NCBI GenBank assembly: GCA_964035545.1
Contig: OZ037769.1
Coordinates: 13,382,633 to 13,446,632, forward strand
Length of the DNA stretch: 64,000 nt
Direction: 5' to 3'
From: Bugula neritina
Lineage: Eukaryota; Bryozoa; Gymnolaemata; Cheilostomatida; Bugulidae
Shown one piece after another: positions 24,597 to 38,100 of this stretch. How positions within the stretch are numbered: position 1 is the first letter of the stretch; every line of letters begins with the position of its first letter. Made by a program: the position numbers and the translations under genes. Under the pieces are notes generated by a model. It was not told the origin of the DNA. It saw only the letters and a program-made list of their open reading frames with translations, and searched no databases.

Positions 24597-27500
24597 TCAT
24601 GTTCTGTAGAGCTCATTTTCAATGAGTTCTACTTTGGGATTAGCGTCATCTGCAAGGCTAAAGAAAATAAAACGTGTATAAATACAAACATCACGTATCT
24701 GCATGTATAACACTGCATATATACTTGTATATTAGTACAAGCGTACTTATATGTTTATTGTACAAGACTATATATTATGTCCTTGCATAATACTACATGT
24801 ATAAAATAGCATATGGATTTGTATAATACTATGTATATACTGGTATGGCACTACATGTGTACATGTATAACACTATGGAAGATGATTTACTTTGCTGAGT
24901 ATCTATAGTTGCAGATTTCAAGCTATCAGGGCAACCAATTGAGGGAGGGTTATCAAACACCCTCACCGGCAAACAAATTGCTCACTATCCACACAACTAG
25001 GAAAAGTAAAGCAACTACTATTCAATGCATACCCAGCTGTATTTTCATCATCCTCAGCTAAATAATAGATGTTGTTATCCGTAGCACCAACAGCTTGGTT
25101 GTTGCGGGGGCTATCGTAGACGCTATCGCTATGAACAATAGCTGTGTTGTTTCTTGGGCTATCATATAAGCTGGAGCCTCCCACTGCAGTGTTGTTGGTT
25201 GGAACTTTGTAATCTGCAGGCTCTGTAGACTGTGGTTCTACCTCTTGGGTCTGCGTTCCTTGGGGTACACTGTAATACGTATCGTCTATTTCGTCCGCTA
25301 AGTGATATACTTGGCTATCTACAATCAAACAACATGGCGTCTCCAGGGAACTCAAATGCAGCTAACACCAAACTGAAGTTGGGTTCAGTGAAGTATTTAG
25401 CCTCAGAACCAACTATTGGAATCCTGAGTGTTAGGAGTTGTCTAATCTTTTGATGCTGACAGCTTTCTCTTGTTATATGGTTTTTTTGTAATATTAAAAT
25501 TGATCTTGCAAATTTTCAATTGAAAATAGTCAAAGGCATTTGCTATCAATTTATTATTTCCAAGTTTTTTTGCATATTGTTTTGAATGACAATTCATTGC
25601 TATAATAGTGAGAACTAAACCTAAACAGAGACTACCTTTTACTACTAAGTTTCAACTATAAACTACATACTTAGTACGCAGTTTGGTAGTAACAGAAGTT
25701 GTCTTCACACAGCGAATACATTGCCTGGAACTACTATAATGTTTAGTTAAATGATCTCTATGATCGTTTACTCACCTTCATTGACAAGTCTCTTAGTTTC
25801 CTCACAGTCGCCATTATCAGGGGCAGAGTAAATGTGATTATCCGATGATTCATCGGGCTCACACTCACGTCTGCAGTTATTGGCGAGATCGCTGTACAGG
25901 TAGATGCTCGTCTCAGGTAAATCGTATATGTCGCAATCTGCAGAATTTACTTTTTAGGTTTTAAACTTATTGTTTAAAGTTATGTTATGTATCAATCATT
26001 CACTACAGAAGTGAATTTTTAGAGATTAAAGCTAATAGTCTAACAGGTTTGCATTGTATTATAGAAATAGTTTTGGTTGTCTTTCCAAGCTTACATGAAA
26101 AGGAAACAACTGATGCAGTAAAAACTGCTAACATTATATGCCTGTATTATATACTACAGATATTATTATATGTTTGTATTACTCATTGAATTTTTTTTTG
26201 TATTATGCTTTTATTTATTATTACATTGTGGAGATTGTTATCTGCCTGTATTACACATATTAAGCTTGTATTGCATGTACTCAATGACATTAAATGAGTT
26301 AAATTACCAACTTTTTCAAGGCATAACTCTATAGTAATTACTTTCACATGCAGCTATAGTATACTACTCACCTTGAGCCCCAGGATCTCCGTTGGCACCT
26401 TGCAGATGTGGCTTTTCCTTGTTTTTATAGCATTGCTTAGTTGGTTTTCTAAAACAGTAATATTTCGAAATGAGCACAGAATATTTAAAATAGAGTATCA
26501 CTTAAATTTACAAATTTACCAGCCACTTATTTGCATTACTATTTTATGTTACTAATATACTAGTCTAATAATTATATTAGTTTCTTTAATGCACGCATTT
26601 GTATGTTTCGTAAATGTAGCAAGTATCAAAATCTCTAGAAATAGAAAAAGTGTCAAGTAACAGTAAACTTTAAAATCTTCTATTATAAAATACCAAATAG
26701 TAAAATAATATAATTTCTAGCTATTGTTGCAATGTAGCGGACAATAACAGTAAGAGACCAAATAATAAATCTAACAGCCTGTGATAATGGAGGTATGGGA
26801 ACAAAGCATAAATGCATGGACAGTTTTCTAAAAGCATAGAGAGGGAATAATGGCTAGAAATGTTATTGAGAGCATTTGAATCTTTGATGGTGTTATCTCT
26901 TCTACAATTACACTGTAAGTAAAAAAACTTTCGATGAATACTGAATACAGCTATTCATAAAAAAGATGTAGTAGCGTTTAGAAATTGATAGATGAGCCAA
27001 TTAAAAAGAGATCAATCAAAAACCAAATGCCAACCACAACAATCACTGACCTCTTTCTTCTTCTGAGGAAAATCACAATAACCACCACGATGATGATTAC
27101 AACTACTAATGAGAGGGTAACTCCAACACCAACTCCAACTGAGCTGCGTTTAGCTGAAGATGTGGGAGTTGTGTTATCTTCTCCTATGCCGTGAGCTATT
27201 TTAGCAAATAAACACAAAGTTTTATGATGAAGTTTAGAACACTGTAGCTAGTTAGTTAAAAACTGATAGCAAGAAATGGAAAATTGTTAGCTCACAGCTG
27301 GTGCACCAAAAACATGAATATATGTATGTAATGTATTGTACCCTGGTATACCCTGTGTATTGAAAAAAGAAGCTTTACGTAATTTTTTTAAATAAAATGC
27401 TAGAGAATTTAAAATTATCTGAAAATTAGTGATATATGTTATAGAAAAACATTTTATCAAAATATTTCACTGCTAAAATTTGCTCCTTTCTACCCTGTGA

Positions 27501-30500
27501 GTAGAAACAAGCTGCAGGTAAAATTAGACAGCAGGTAAAAATAGGTTACAGGTGGAAAAAGGCTGCAGGTAAAAATAGGCATACGAGGTAAGATCTCTTT
27601 TGTGCATTTTTCCTTAAAACCAGAATAAATGTTGTGTAGTTTTGGGCTAATTAGTAGAGTTTTCCATTGTGCATGGTGAAGCATTTGGTTTACCATGTTG
27701 AAAAACTACCAATCAAAGTATTTGTTTAAATTTAGAAATTTATCAGGAAAGACTTTGCAATAAGATTTTTAAACATTTAAATAAACATAGTAACCAGAAT
27801 GAAGAGAAAGAAGTTGGAAGCATTTAAACTGAGAAGCATAAATGTGTTGCAATCTGAAACTGTTAGGTGACTAAGTGTAAAGGTATAATACTATCAAACT
27901 TTAGTGATTTACAGGTCAACATGCAGGAGAAGAGTGAAGAAAAACATTGTCTAGACTCTAGGACATTGGGATACTACGAATGTTACAATTCACCTGTACC
28001 TGTGATATTTGTTATCGCATTTTTACCTTCTGTAGTTTGTGAACTGATGTTGGATGAAGTTTGAGCTAGAGATATAAAGACAATTTTCAATGTTTCATTA
28101 TTACATGTAGATATACAAAACATTATTGCAATGTATAAGTACACATCATATGTGTCAAAATCTGGAGTTTCGAAGTAACTAAAATTTAAAGGTACTACTA
28201 CCAAGCTTCCGTGGTGTATAAACAGCACATGGCATGCAGGTGAAGAGTGAAGAACAGCGTTTAGTTTAAAATAATGGTCTATTGAAAATGTTACAGTTCA
28301 TTTGTACCTGCAGTATTTGTTATCGTGCTTGTACCTTCTGTGATTTGTGAACTAATGCTGGATGAAGTTTGAGCTAGATATATAAAAATATTTTTTTAAA
28401 ATTTTTATCGAACAAGCTGCATATTATTACAATCTATGTAAATAAAAATAATAATCTTATAATATTTTGTCTATGTAAATACTGTATATCTTAATGTAGA
28501 TGAATATTGTTGCAATCTGAATTAACTAAGCGACCGAGATTCAAAGGTGGTACATACTGTTAAGCTTTCATGATTTACAAACTGCACATGGCATGCAGGT
28601 GAAGTGTGAGGAAAAACGGCGTTTAGAACAATGAGTTACAGTTCACCTGTACCTGCAGTACGTGTTATCGTGTTTGTACCTCTTGTGGTTTGTGAAATGA
28701 TGCTGGATAACATTCGAGCTAGAGATATAAAACAGTTCAGTATTGAATCTATAGCAACCTGCATTTTGTTATAACCTATGTACGTGTAAATGTTATTATA
28801 ATATATTATGTACATGTACATATATAATAATATACGTACATATATAATAATATACGTACATATACATGTATAGTATTATATTATGTAGATATACAAAATA
28901 TTTTTATAATATAAATACATGTACTTACTGAAAAAACTTAATAAAATATTTGTTGGAAATAACAGAACACTGTTATTATGTCTAAATCTAGTGACTAGGC
29001 AAAAGCTATGAAATCTTTCAAAGTGTATGAATATTATAAAAAGTTATGTAAAGTCATGAGATCACATTTGCTCTTAACTAACAACTGCTAAGAGTGGCAA
29101 AACAGTGGTCTAGGGGTTAGAGCATTTTCTTAATAAGAATTAAATCATGGGTTTTAACCCGACAAAGGCCAATTAAAATGGTGGTGATGTTAGGAAAAGC
29201 ATCCAGTCATAATTGCTCCTGTGTCACATCTGAATAAGTCATTAGCCCGGTTCAACAAAAAACCTTTTCCATTAGGGGTTTCTCACAGGGATAGCGACTA
29301 TAAACTTGCTGAATTTTTTTTATAAGACGCAAAACAAAGAAATCTGTTGTATTAGTGCTGCAAAAGTACTGCTATACAATCTGTATCGCATACCTACGGC
29401 ACTGCTATCAAAAAGGGCCATTCATAGCGCTTAAAGTCTACCCGTGTGTAAATTTCACGCAGCTCACCTGTATATTTGAGAAGGAAGCCTGATGTTTCAC
29501 CGTGAGACCCAGACACGAACCGCAACACCAATTCTCGCCTTTTCGATGCCTTGAATGTGATAGTTTGACCCATAAGGCCAGCATCAACATCCTGACATAT
29601 CTTGGTCTCGTTTGCTCCCCATATCAACAAATAGTCATAGCATGGTGTGTAATTTTCCAGATCCAAAACCACAAAGTGAATGTCTACTGCTGACACATTA
29701 GTTAAGGTTAGCCGTGAATTAGTGTTGGATCTGTAATTACTTTGCCCGTAGTCTGAGTGACTAACTATATAGCCTGAGGAACTTGCTCCTGCATTCAGCT
29801 CTTTTGGTAGTGAAATACCGTCTATGTTTATTGCGGCGGCCACTAGAATATAAAGTTTTATGATAACTAAACAACTAGCATCAAAATAAAAAAATAGATA
29901 AAATACAGAAGATTATTTATATACAGTATAATAGTACCTAGCTTATGTATATACAGTATAACAGCGCCTAGCTCTTGTATATACAGTATAACAGCACCTA
30001 GCTCATGTATATATACAGTATAACAGTACTTAGCTCATGTATATATACAGTATAACAGTACATAGCTCATGTATATATACAGTATAACAGTACCTAGCTC
30101 ATGTATATATACAGTATAACAGTACATAGCTCATGTATGTACAGTATAACAGTACATAGGTCATGTATATATACAGTATAACAGTACCTAGCTCATGTAT
30201 ATATACAGTATAACAGTACCTAGCTCATGTATATACAGTATAACAGTACATAGCTCATGTATGTACAGTAGCTAATAATGTACTTACCTCTGTATGTGAG
30301 ATTGAACATGTCGCTGGTTTGCATGTACTCGGAGTAGAAATTTATGTTTAGGGAAGTCGCCAGCTCATTGAAATAGTATATTTCCTCAAAATTGCTTCCA
30401 TCACATAATTTGTCACCTCTGTTGTTTATTTGTACATAAGATACTTCATTGTTGCAGTTAGACCTTGATTTACAGTTATAAGAACATTTCAGAGTAAATG

Positions 30501-32835
30501 TTTCTTTTGTTAGCCCAAACCAGGAAAATTCTGGAAAACCAGTAAGTTTCAGCGTACAGTTGACTTTGTCTGGTGGTTGAATGTATGGACTCACTATTCC
30601 ACCTTCAATACCAGCTTGAACCACCTGTGATGAGCTGTCACACATTGTATAAACAGCACCTGTGAAATATGACACAATTATATTTATATTGGGCTTATAT
30701 AAAATGCAGTGAATTCTGTCAGGAATTGACCAAGTTAATTCTATATATATACTACTTTTCTTTATTGAAACCAATCAATATCTTAAAATGCTTTAAATAA
30801 ATATATTTACTCATTTATTTATCATTTTACTTCATTTAAACGCAATGCTAAATAAAAATAACTAAATTTTATTACCCTTAACTGAAAATATAAAATTGGG
30901 AGCTTTCAATGATAGGTGTTGTATTGGAGAAACATAGAACAGCCTGTGTTTTAGATGAAAAATATGGCAAAGGAAATTTTAACTTGCATCCCAAACCAAA
31001 ATTGACAGAAATTTGTAAACCGCCCAGCCTAATGAAATTTCTTAATACTGAAATTAAATGGAATGTCAGTAGCTGTGGTAAACGAATGTTAACAGCATAT
31101 AGCAAGATAATATGTGGTGATGAAATAAAGTAATATGTAGCCACAGATAACAACATTTCCATACATCTGTGAGGATATATGCGCTGATTGAGCATTATTT
31201 AGCCTAGTACAGTGTACAGCCTGCTATGTTGATGATTAAGAAATTACAAATTCACAGTAACATTACAACATAAATCTTATTTGATCTACTTACAGAGTAC
31301 AATATTAGGACAGACTGAAGTTGACAAACATTGATTCTAGCAAGTTGCCAACTTTTAATGAGCTAAAAAAAGTAGTTATACTTCTAACTATAAAATGCAG
31401 TAATAAATAAGAAACTCACATTTACACTTTTTTAGTCAATAGAAAAATAAAATAATGTTACCGATGACTCATGATGAATCAAAGTCACAATTTATCATGA
31501 CTCAGAAGCATGACTCATGCTACCGATTGTAAACAGGAAGTAATGACTCATGGTACGTCTGCAAACAGGAAGTCAGTAAGGTAGCTGCTAGGAGGGAACT
31601 TACCACCAGCGTCACATCTTGCTATGTCAACATTTCCGAGGAAGCTAAATGCAATTAGAAACCACCAGACTACCCTCTCAGTTTGATTCCTTCTGGAGTT
31701 CTCCATTTCCAAGTTATGTAATCTGACCTAAGGGTGAAAAATCAGTAAATTCCTTTAATTTTCTCAACTTTTAGATTAAATTATATCTGAAAAGTTGGTG
31801 TTAGCACAAATTGTTTCAGATGCTTATAACTGAACAGAAGACATGAACTGTGATTCCACAATAATGTGGTTTGATGAATGGAATTGTATCATGATAGGGT
31901 AAAAGTCATAACAAGTGAATCATGGTTAATAAGTTTTAGTGCAGATGTACTACTATTCTTAGATAAACTAAATATAAACTGAGGTAGGTGTAAATTCACA
32001 GAAATTAAACAAAACATTATGTATTATAGGCAACAGTCATTATATATACTTTAGTTGAACATAAGTTTTTACTATTGTCAAGGTGTGGGCCATGGTTTTC
32101 TGTTCTGAGGGTAAAAATCAAGAAATAGCTACAAGTTTCAAATTTACAACATGTGCAGTTTTGAAAGTTGTCCAATTGAAATGGCATTGTTTGCAGATGT
32201 TGTAGAATTATTGAAAATATGTTTTATTGCAAGTAGGACATGCAAACCGATTGGTTAGTACGGAGAAAGTGAAAACATTACAAACATAAAAATGTTGCTA
32301 TATAATTATATAGCTGAAAAAATTTCACAGCTTTTTCTCTAATAGCTTGTATAGGTACAAAACTTTAATGCAACTTATGATTATACCACTGCAGTTGTGG
32401 CCATTTTAGACAACGTCTAGCATTTATTAATAATTAAATTTAAACAGAGGCAATCGGATTTTCCCAACCTGCGATGACTACCAGCTCATAGAACATAACA
32501 AGCACCCAAACATAATATGTCTTATAGGAAAGTGCAACACTACAATGGTAGTGGTATAAACTCCTAAGCTGTATTTCATGGGTACAAAATAAAAAGTTAA
32601 AACGTCACTAGGCACACAGCACACACAGTATTTATTACTAAAAAACCTAAGGCTAAAACAAATTTGCTAATTTTCCCTCAATTGCATATTGATGTTTGAA
32701 AAACTAAGTGGAAGCAGCTGTTATCACTCGATTCTTAATCTGGTTAAAAAGGGTTGGTTGAGATGGCTACATCCAGGGAATAGTAACAACTAGTAGTACA
32801 AGAATTAACTGCAGCGATAGAGTTAGTTACTTACC
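24597..32835 (-). CDS. Receptor gene A: two CUB domains, stalk, TM, YxxP-rich tail
   Basis: Coding exons in order: 31706-31604 (ATG; exon begins 31727), 30659-30288, 29842-29468, 28718-28647, 28065-27994, 27195-27051, 26448-26372, 25937-25776, 25318-25033, 24657-24597; 1725 bases, 574 residues. A 5' UTR exon ends at 32835 (donor GTAAGT). Order: signal peptide (VVWWFLIAFSFLGNVDIA); CUB-like 1 (GGIVSPYIQPP, NCTLKLTG); CUB-like 2 (SSSGYIVSHSDYG, CYDYLLIWG, KIC); two Ser/Thr-rich stalk exons; TM helix (VVVIIIVVVIVIFL) then RRRKRK. The tail has six YxxP motifs (YDLP, YSAP, YSVP, YKVP, YDSP twice) and several other tyrosines. YxxP is the docking motif of Crk-type SH2 domains, as in p130Cas. A cell-surface signalling receptor is inferred; the ligand is unknown. 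CUB-like 2 keeps only the second cysteine pair. Confidence 0.85.
28309..28373 (-). pseudogene. Decayed stalk pseudo-exon in gene A
   Basis: It is a third copy of the stalk exons at 28718-28647 and 28065-27994, keeping the acceptor (ATATCTAG) and the start CTCAAACTTCATCC. Its donor, GGTACAGGTGAAC in the two others, reads GGTACAAATGAAC here, so the GT is gone. It also appears one base short (CACGATACAAAT against CGATAACA), which would break the 1-1 phase. The neighbours join in frame when it is skipped. A cryptic GCAG/GTACAA donor exists but would shift the frame. Confidence 0.7.
29092..29310 (+). mobile_element. tRNA-derived SINE copy in gene A intron
   Basis: CAGTGGTCTAGGGGTTAGAG is a good A box and GGGTTTTAACCCGAC the B-box region. 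The body GATGTTAGGAAAAGCATCCA and the end GGGATAGCGACTATAAACTT match the family. A T-rich run follows (TTTTTTTTATAAG). It is antisense to gene A, between CUB-like exon 2 and the first stalk exon. Confidence 0.85.
29916..30272. repeat. Minisatellite, unit about 28-32 bp, beside the CUB-like 1 donor
   Basis: About eleven units of a TAGCTCATGTATATATACAG / TATAACAGTACC pattern differing mostly in the number of TA steps. The array ends about 16 bases from the splice donor of gene A's CUB-like exon 1 (exon end 30288), so changes in length could sit close to splicing signals. Confidence 0.9.
31465..31573. promoter_or_regulatory. Cluster of four AP-1 and two ETS-type sites in gene A intron
   Basis: Four exact TGACTCA sites lie at 31465-31471, 31498-31504, 31511-31517 and 31544-31550. 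Two copies of AAACAGGAAGT (ETS core GGAA) lie near 31531-31541 and 31563-31573. The cluster begins about 30 bases inside the intron that follows the signal-peptide exon of gene A (exon end 31604). AP-1 plus ETS pairs are classic signal-responsive enhancer sites. The function is inferred from motif density only. Confidence 0.55.
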
Positions 32836-34514
32836 AGTGAGCAGCACACAGTGACAGGACTGTCAGTAGTCAACTCAGACTACGGAATGCATGAATGTGT
32901 TTAGTAGCTGATTATAGCATATACAATAAACAAATAACAGTACAGGTCAAGCTACAAGCTAGCTAACTCGCTAGTAGTTACTAGCTGAACTGACCTGTAT
33001 CAACTGCCTATCATGCAGTCGAGATTCAATGACAATAGCCTCATTGAGTTTGCCTAATAACTCGGGATTAGAGGTTAACTAACGGTTTTTCAATCTGTGT
33101 TCATGATTCGACGTCTTTAACGGAGCGTGACGTAAGCTTGTGCAATAGTAGCAAGAGTTATAATGGTAAAAACTATTCAGTGCTGAGGAGCTGAAATGAC
33201 AAATTTGTTATCTAACTGCTATTATAATTAGACTAAAATTTATCGTTGCAGCAGAGAAGCTTTGAATGAAAAATGTTATTCATGGTTAAATTGTTCAGCT
33301 GAAAATTAGAGGTCGGTCGACGCAATGAAAGAACTGCATGATGTAAGTGCATGGTAGCATAACTCCCAATAAGTTTATTATAAATTAGTGTTGAGTGCTA
33401 CATTATCAATAATAAAATACTATACGAAAGCATTAAACAATAATCCTTTGTCTCAATAAAGGTGAAACACATTTTTAAATATCAGCAATACCAGCCTCCC
33501 AAATAAATGCACAATATTTTCTTTTCATAAAGCTGCATTATAATGATTTCAATATAGCTCCTGATTAAAATGTGTTCCATGAGTAATGTAGGTTCTAATA
33601 AGAAAGTCTTACATTATAACTTCAATATACAGGGCTGTAAGAACCACTCTGTCATTATAGTACACACAAGGTAACACACCATTCACTTCTATTACCTGTA
33701 TACAATTGTTCATTACTATTGCATTGTAAGTGGTCGCAAAGTGTCTCTTTTATAATTTGACACTTCCATGAATTAGTGTGCATTATTTTGAAAAAGATAA
33801 ATTTGAAATATCATATTATGTGAGTTCTTGCACTGTTTATTGCATAAATGTGTATAAAAATATTTAAGATAACAACATATACAAAAAGTTTATAGCATCA
33901 TTAAACTCAGGTAGTAAAATTATGATGCAAAGTTATTAAAAATACACAAATTTGGCGGCAGTCTGTAATAAATGTGTTTGCATAAAAATCAATTTTTATA
34001 TTTTAGACTGCATGAACTCAAGAAAAAAAACAAACTCCATAAATAAGTGAATGCCCAATTATATTAAAAAATGTATAATTTTCATATCAGTTATAGTGAG
34101 TTGTTTTGGTCAATTATCATGCTGATGTCTATATAAGTGTACAAAAATATATGTTAGTAATGTTAACCTACAATAAAGCTAAGTAATGGCAAATATATAA
34201 AACAATAGTTGAGCTTTTGAACAAATTTCTAAAAGCAAAAATAATATTATGATATGAAAACATACTTTGCTTAATTATATTGATCTATTTTTGATGCACA
34301 AACACTTGAACATGAATTAGAAAATGTGGTGAAGTTGGTAAACCACACGCTTCTCACTTTAGGGGGTGTGGTGTTAGAACTTCGGCTAAGTCAGGATAGA
34401 CACAGCCGAGAACTTTTGCATTCTGTTTTGCTGTTTAGGTCAGCACCTAAAATACAAACAAACCTGCATAGAGAATTTCACTAGCTTGCACACAGACACT
34501 TGTAGTGTTGAGAT

Positions 34515-34586
34515 TACCCCGTGGTATAATGGTTAGCGTGTCTGCTTGCAAGTCGGAGGTCCTGGGTTCGAACCCCAGTGGGGGCA
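34515..34586 (+). tRNA. tRNA-like sequence, GCA anticodon (probable pseudogene), copy 1
   Basis: The A box TGGTATAATGGTTAGCG, a seven-base loop TTGCAAG (anticodon GCA, Cys) and a perfect T arm (CTGGG/TTCGAAC/CCCAG) are present. The acceptor stem pairs only over the inner five positions (ACCCCG against TGGGGGC, first two mismatched), and the anticodon stem has one mismatch. The T arm and B box look healthy, so it may be transcribed, but the stem defects argue for a pseudogene. Confidence 0.55.
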
Positions 34587-34766
34587 AATATTTTATAACT
34601 CTCCTAAGCAACTGCACGAGAAGGCATAAAAGTATCACATTCTCACCGAGGTTGTTATGTGTCTATCGAATTGATGATGAATAGGCACCTAAAAATTTGA
34701 TGCTAAGCTTTGCATATTGAAGATAAAATAATAGAATAATTTAACTAAAGTATTTTTATATTGTAA

Positions 34767-34940
34767 TATGCACGAGGGAGGTCACGGGTTCGAGTCCTGA
34801 CGAAGGCCATTGGTGATGTTAGGAAAAGCATCCAGTCATAATTGCTCTTGCGCCTCATTTGAATAAGTCCTTAGCCCGATTTAACAAAAACCCTTTCCAT
34901 CAGGGGTTTCTCACAGGGATAGTGACTATAAACTTTCGTC
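34767..34940 (+). mobile_element. 5'-truncated SINE with 18-bp target duplication
   Basis: The flanks AGTATTTTTATATTGTAA (34749-34766) and AGTATTTTTATTTTGTAA (34941-34958) are the same 18 bases with one change. Between them is a SINE lacking its A box, starting near the B box (GGGTTCGAGTCCTGACGAAG) and ending GGGATAGTGACTATAAACTT. The paralogous site at about 47135-47160 downstream of gene C is empty, so the insertion followed the duplication. Confidence 0.88.
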
Positions 34941-35172
34941 AGTATTTTTATTTTGTAATCTATTGTCATGCGTGACTGTCCAACGAAAGTTTTAGTTGCA
35001 GCAACAGCTCTAAACGTATGAAAATGATGACTTATATTATAAAAAAACATATTGCTTGTATATGATGCAAACTTTCTTGTACTACATCTATATTAATTGG
35101 TAAAGTATTTAACATAAAAACAACATTTAAAAAAACTGTCTTACCGTTTTAGTGAGTTCTTTGCAACATGGC

Positions 35173-38100
35173 CTAATTATTTTCATACACGGTTTCTGGT
35201 ACATCGTATATATCTTTGTCATCATCTGAAACAGGTTTGTTGCTGACTGAAATCTCATATATACCGGAAACGGGTCTATTGCTCTGTGGGAGGTCATAGA
35301 TGTTGGAACCATCTGCTGCTTCTCCCTCCTTCAAATCCCTGGAGCTGACCTCAGCATACATAGCCTGTGCACCTGATGGACCTGGATGTGGTACTCTGTC
35401 ATACCCAGGGTTCCATGCTCCAGTATCATAACGTATCTCACTGTCTGGTAAGAAAAATCATAAACTTTTAGCTATAGCCTGCAACTATTGGCTGTTTTAA
35501 TTCTTATTTATTATCTGATTGTCTATATAGTAATAATTTGTTTCATTACACATGAATAAAGGGGGGGGGGGGGAATCATTTATTATATCATAGTTGATGC
35601 TTTATTTATTCAACATTCAGCACATTAATTTATTTAGTTAATTATGCAAATGATTTGCTTTATTATGTTTTATTACAAGTATACCCAATACCTCTACAGC
35701 AGTCTTCCTCTTTAATAGTATAGTATTCATCATAAGTGGCGCCCTCTGTGCTCGCACGCTGGGAGTTGTCCTCAAAATGAAGACTGACTCCTGCTCCCAT
35801 TATGCAATACTCACTGCTTGTTCCTGGCGCTGTGTTTACATATAATACCTTATCATCTAGAAAAGAGTTAGCAGTGCTTTATTAATAAAGGTGATATAGT
35901 TTATTACAATGTTAAAAAGAAGCAAGAAGCTATCATTAATTCAAGCTCAATAGGAAGTTGGTAAACTAGGCTAGAGGCAATAAAATGAACCAACAGGAAT
36001 CTATCTATAGAACAAAATTAAGTTTCAAAATTGAAACCAGAGGTATAATTAAAATATTATTCCCAATATTAAAATAGTAAGTAAAATTGGAAGCTTATAC
36101 TAGATACAGAAAACAAGCATTATAATTGTGATCACAAAAAGTTGTAAAGCATTAAATTGAAGTCATGAAGTATATTTTGTGACAACAAAAATTGCACATA
36201 ATATAACACTTTTTGCTTTGCTTAAGCTTTTAAAATTTGATTTCATATTTAAGTTTGGAGCTACTGTGTATTATCTATAGGGCAGACAACTTCATTTATA
36301 ATAAACACAAAGTAGTTTAAACTATAGCTTATATTATATAGTCAGTTCTGTAAGAGGTACCTGTTTCAGCTGATCCATTTGTTTGAGTGTTCGTTACTGG
36401 CCTAACAAAATATATTAAAGATCTTCAAATGATTATACCGTTTGAATACGTAAATGAATAAAAGTAAGTTATAGTCACAGCAAATTCATTCATGTCAAGT
36501 CAATGGCTAACCAAGTCAATTCAAGTTACATGGTAAAAACAAACATTTTGAGTGAAGCACAACTCAAGCCGATATCATAAATTTGAGTCAAGTTAATTTA
36601 AGTTGACTGACAACTAATAATTAACTAAATCAATACACATTATTTATTTAAAAGGTTACATAACGCGTTGAATAGTAACACAGTTTTAGCAGCTTGAATA
36701 AAAAATGAGTTTTACTCTTCAAGTCTGCTCATTAAAATTTAGGGAGCAATTGAAAATAAACAATATATCTAATAATGGCTAAATGCTATCCAATTACAAT
36801 AACTGTTGAATTTTTTCAACAACATTGAATAATTTTGACTAGCCGTTATTAAAATGTTGTTGCATCAGTATAACAAAATACTTTTAAAATTTGAATTGAC
36901 TAAACTTTAAAACCTAGCAAAGTCAATAAAAATTTCAATAGTCATGCAAAATAAATTAATTGAGTAGCCTAATACTTAAGTCAAGAAATCTCAAGCACTC
37001 AAGTCTGCAAGTCATTGAATCATTAATATAACTTTGACCCAGATTTATATCTTTGTTATATTTCATTTGCTATTGTCTTGAGAAAACTGTTACCGCAAGA
37101 GAAAATCAACCATTCCTAAGCATGGCTTCTAGCATGACTAATGGATATTATACATTACATAGATAATACAGCACAATAAATATATATGTCACTGCATATA
37201 TTACATATATAATACTACTGCATATTACATACATTTTACTGCATACTACATATATGATAATATAATACTGCATATTATTAAATGTAGTGAAAATCATTCA
37301 TTTATATTACTACTTTGGAGTTATTTTCTCCCCATACTTATAAATTCCATATTACATCATTTTGCAACCTGCTTTTTTTACCCATAATCCCTCTCTTTTG
37401 TTCCTGTGTCTTCATTAAAATAAATTGTTGAACTATATTGCTAAACTGAATAATCTATTTACATCTAAGCAAATCAACACATATTACATAATATATATTT
37501 CTGCATATATTACATATTACATACATATTATTATTTCACTGTTTATTTAATTCACTCAACTCACTTTCTCTTCCTTCTCAGATAAAAGATAACGACAGCT
37601 ATGACCACCACTACCAGTAATGAAATACCAACTATAAGACCTGCTTCCAGGCTGTTCAGTCTTTCAGCAAGTGGATCTTCTGCTGAAAAAGAGATAAACA
37701 TGATATATTACAGTGGTGTACCATCATTTACATAATGTGTTAGCAACATACATTTATTATTATAATATCTTAGTGATATATTATCTTGATATATGACCAA
37801 TATATCAATAATATAATATCACGCAAGTTTCCTGTAAAAAACCCTGGTGGAAAGGTTTTTTTAACGGCTATATAAAGAACTTATTCATATGTTGCACACA
37901 GTAAAATAATATGTTAGTGATATATTATTGATAACGTGATATAGTCTATACTAATGGTATATCATTATCAGCGAGATATTTTCATGTGTTATACTCGTAG
38001 AACATGAAATAACATTGAGATAGTTCAGTGCATAACGTATTATATTATAACAGTGTACAGTTGCTATCTACAATATAACAATATTGATATCTACTTTATA

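Larger units (their letters stand above)
32836..35172. other. Intergenic between receptor genes A and B; duplicated 3' flank of B
   Basis: The 32836-33100 end holds gene A's upstream region. From about 33300 to 35170 the sequence parallels 45250-47510 (3' flank of gene C), for example GAGTGCTACAT, CCTTTGTCTCAATA, a tRNA-like sequence and TTCACTAGCTTGCACACAGAC. No coding exon is seen. A SINE at 34767-34940 is absent from the other copy. Confidence 0.65.

Noticed and set aside
27500-27590. Repeated CAGGTAAAA strings looking like splice donors
   Set aside because: They are a small degenerate tandem repeat on the strand opposite gene A, without exons.
30878-31195. Frames on both strands between the signal exon and CUB-like 1 of gene A
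   Set aside because: They lie in the intron, lack paired splice sites and show no homology I recognise.
34447-34638. Minus-strand peptide containing LPPLGFEPRTSDLQ
   Set aside because: It is the antisense translation of the tRNA-like sequence, a well-known annotation artefact.
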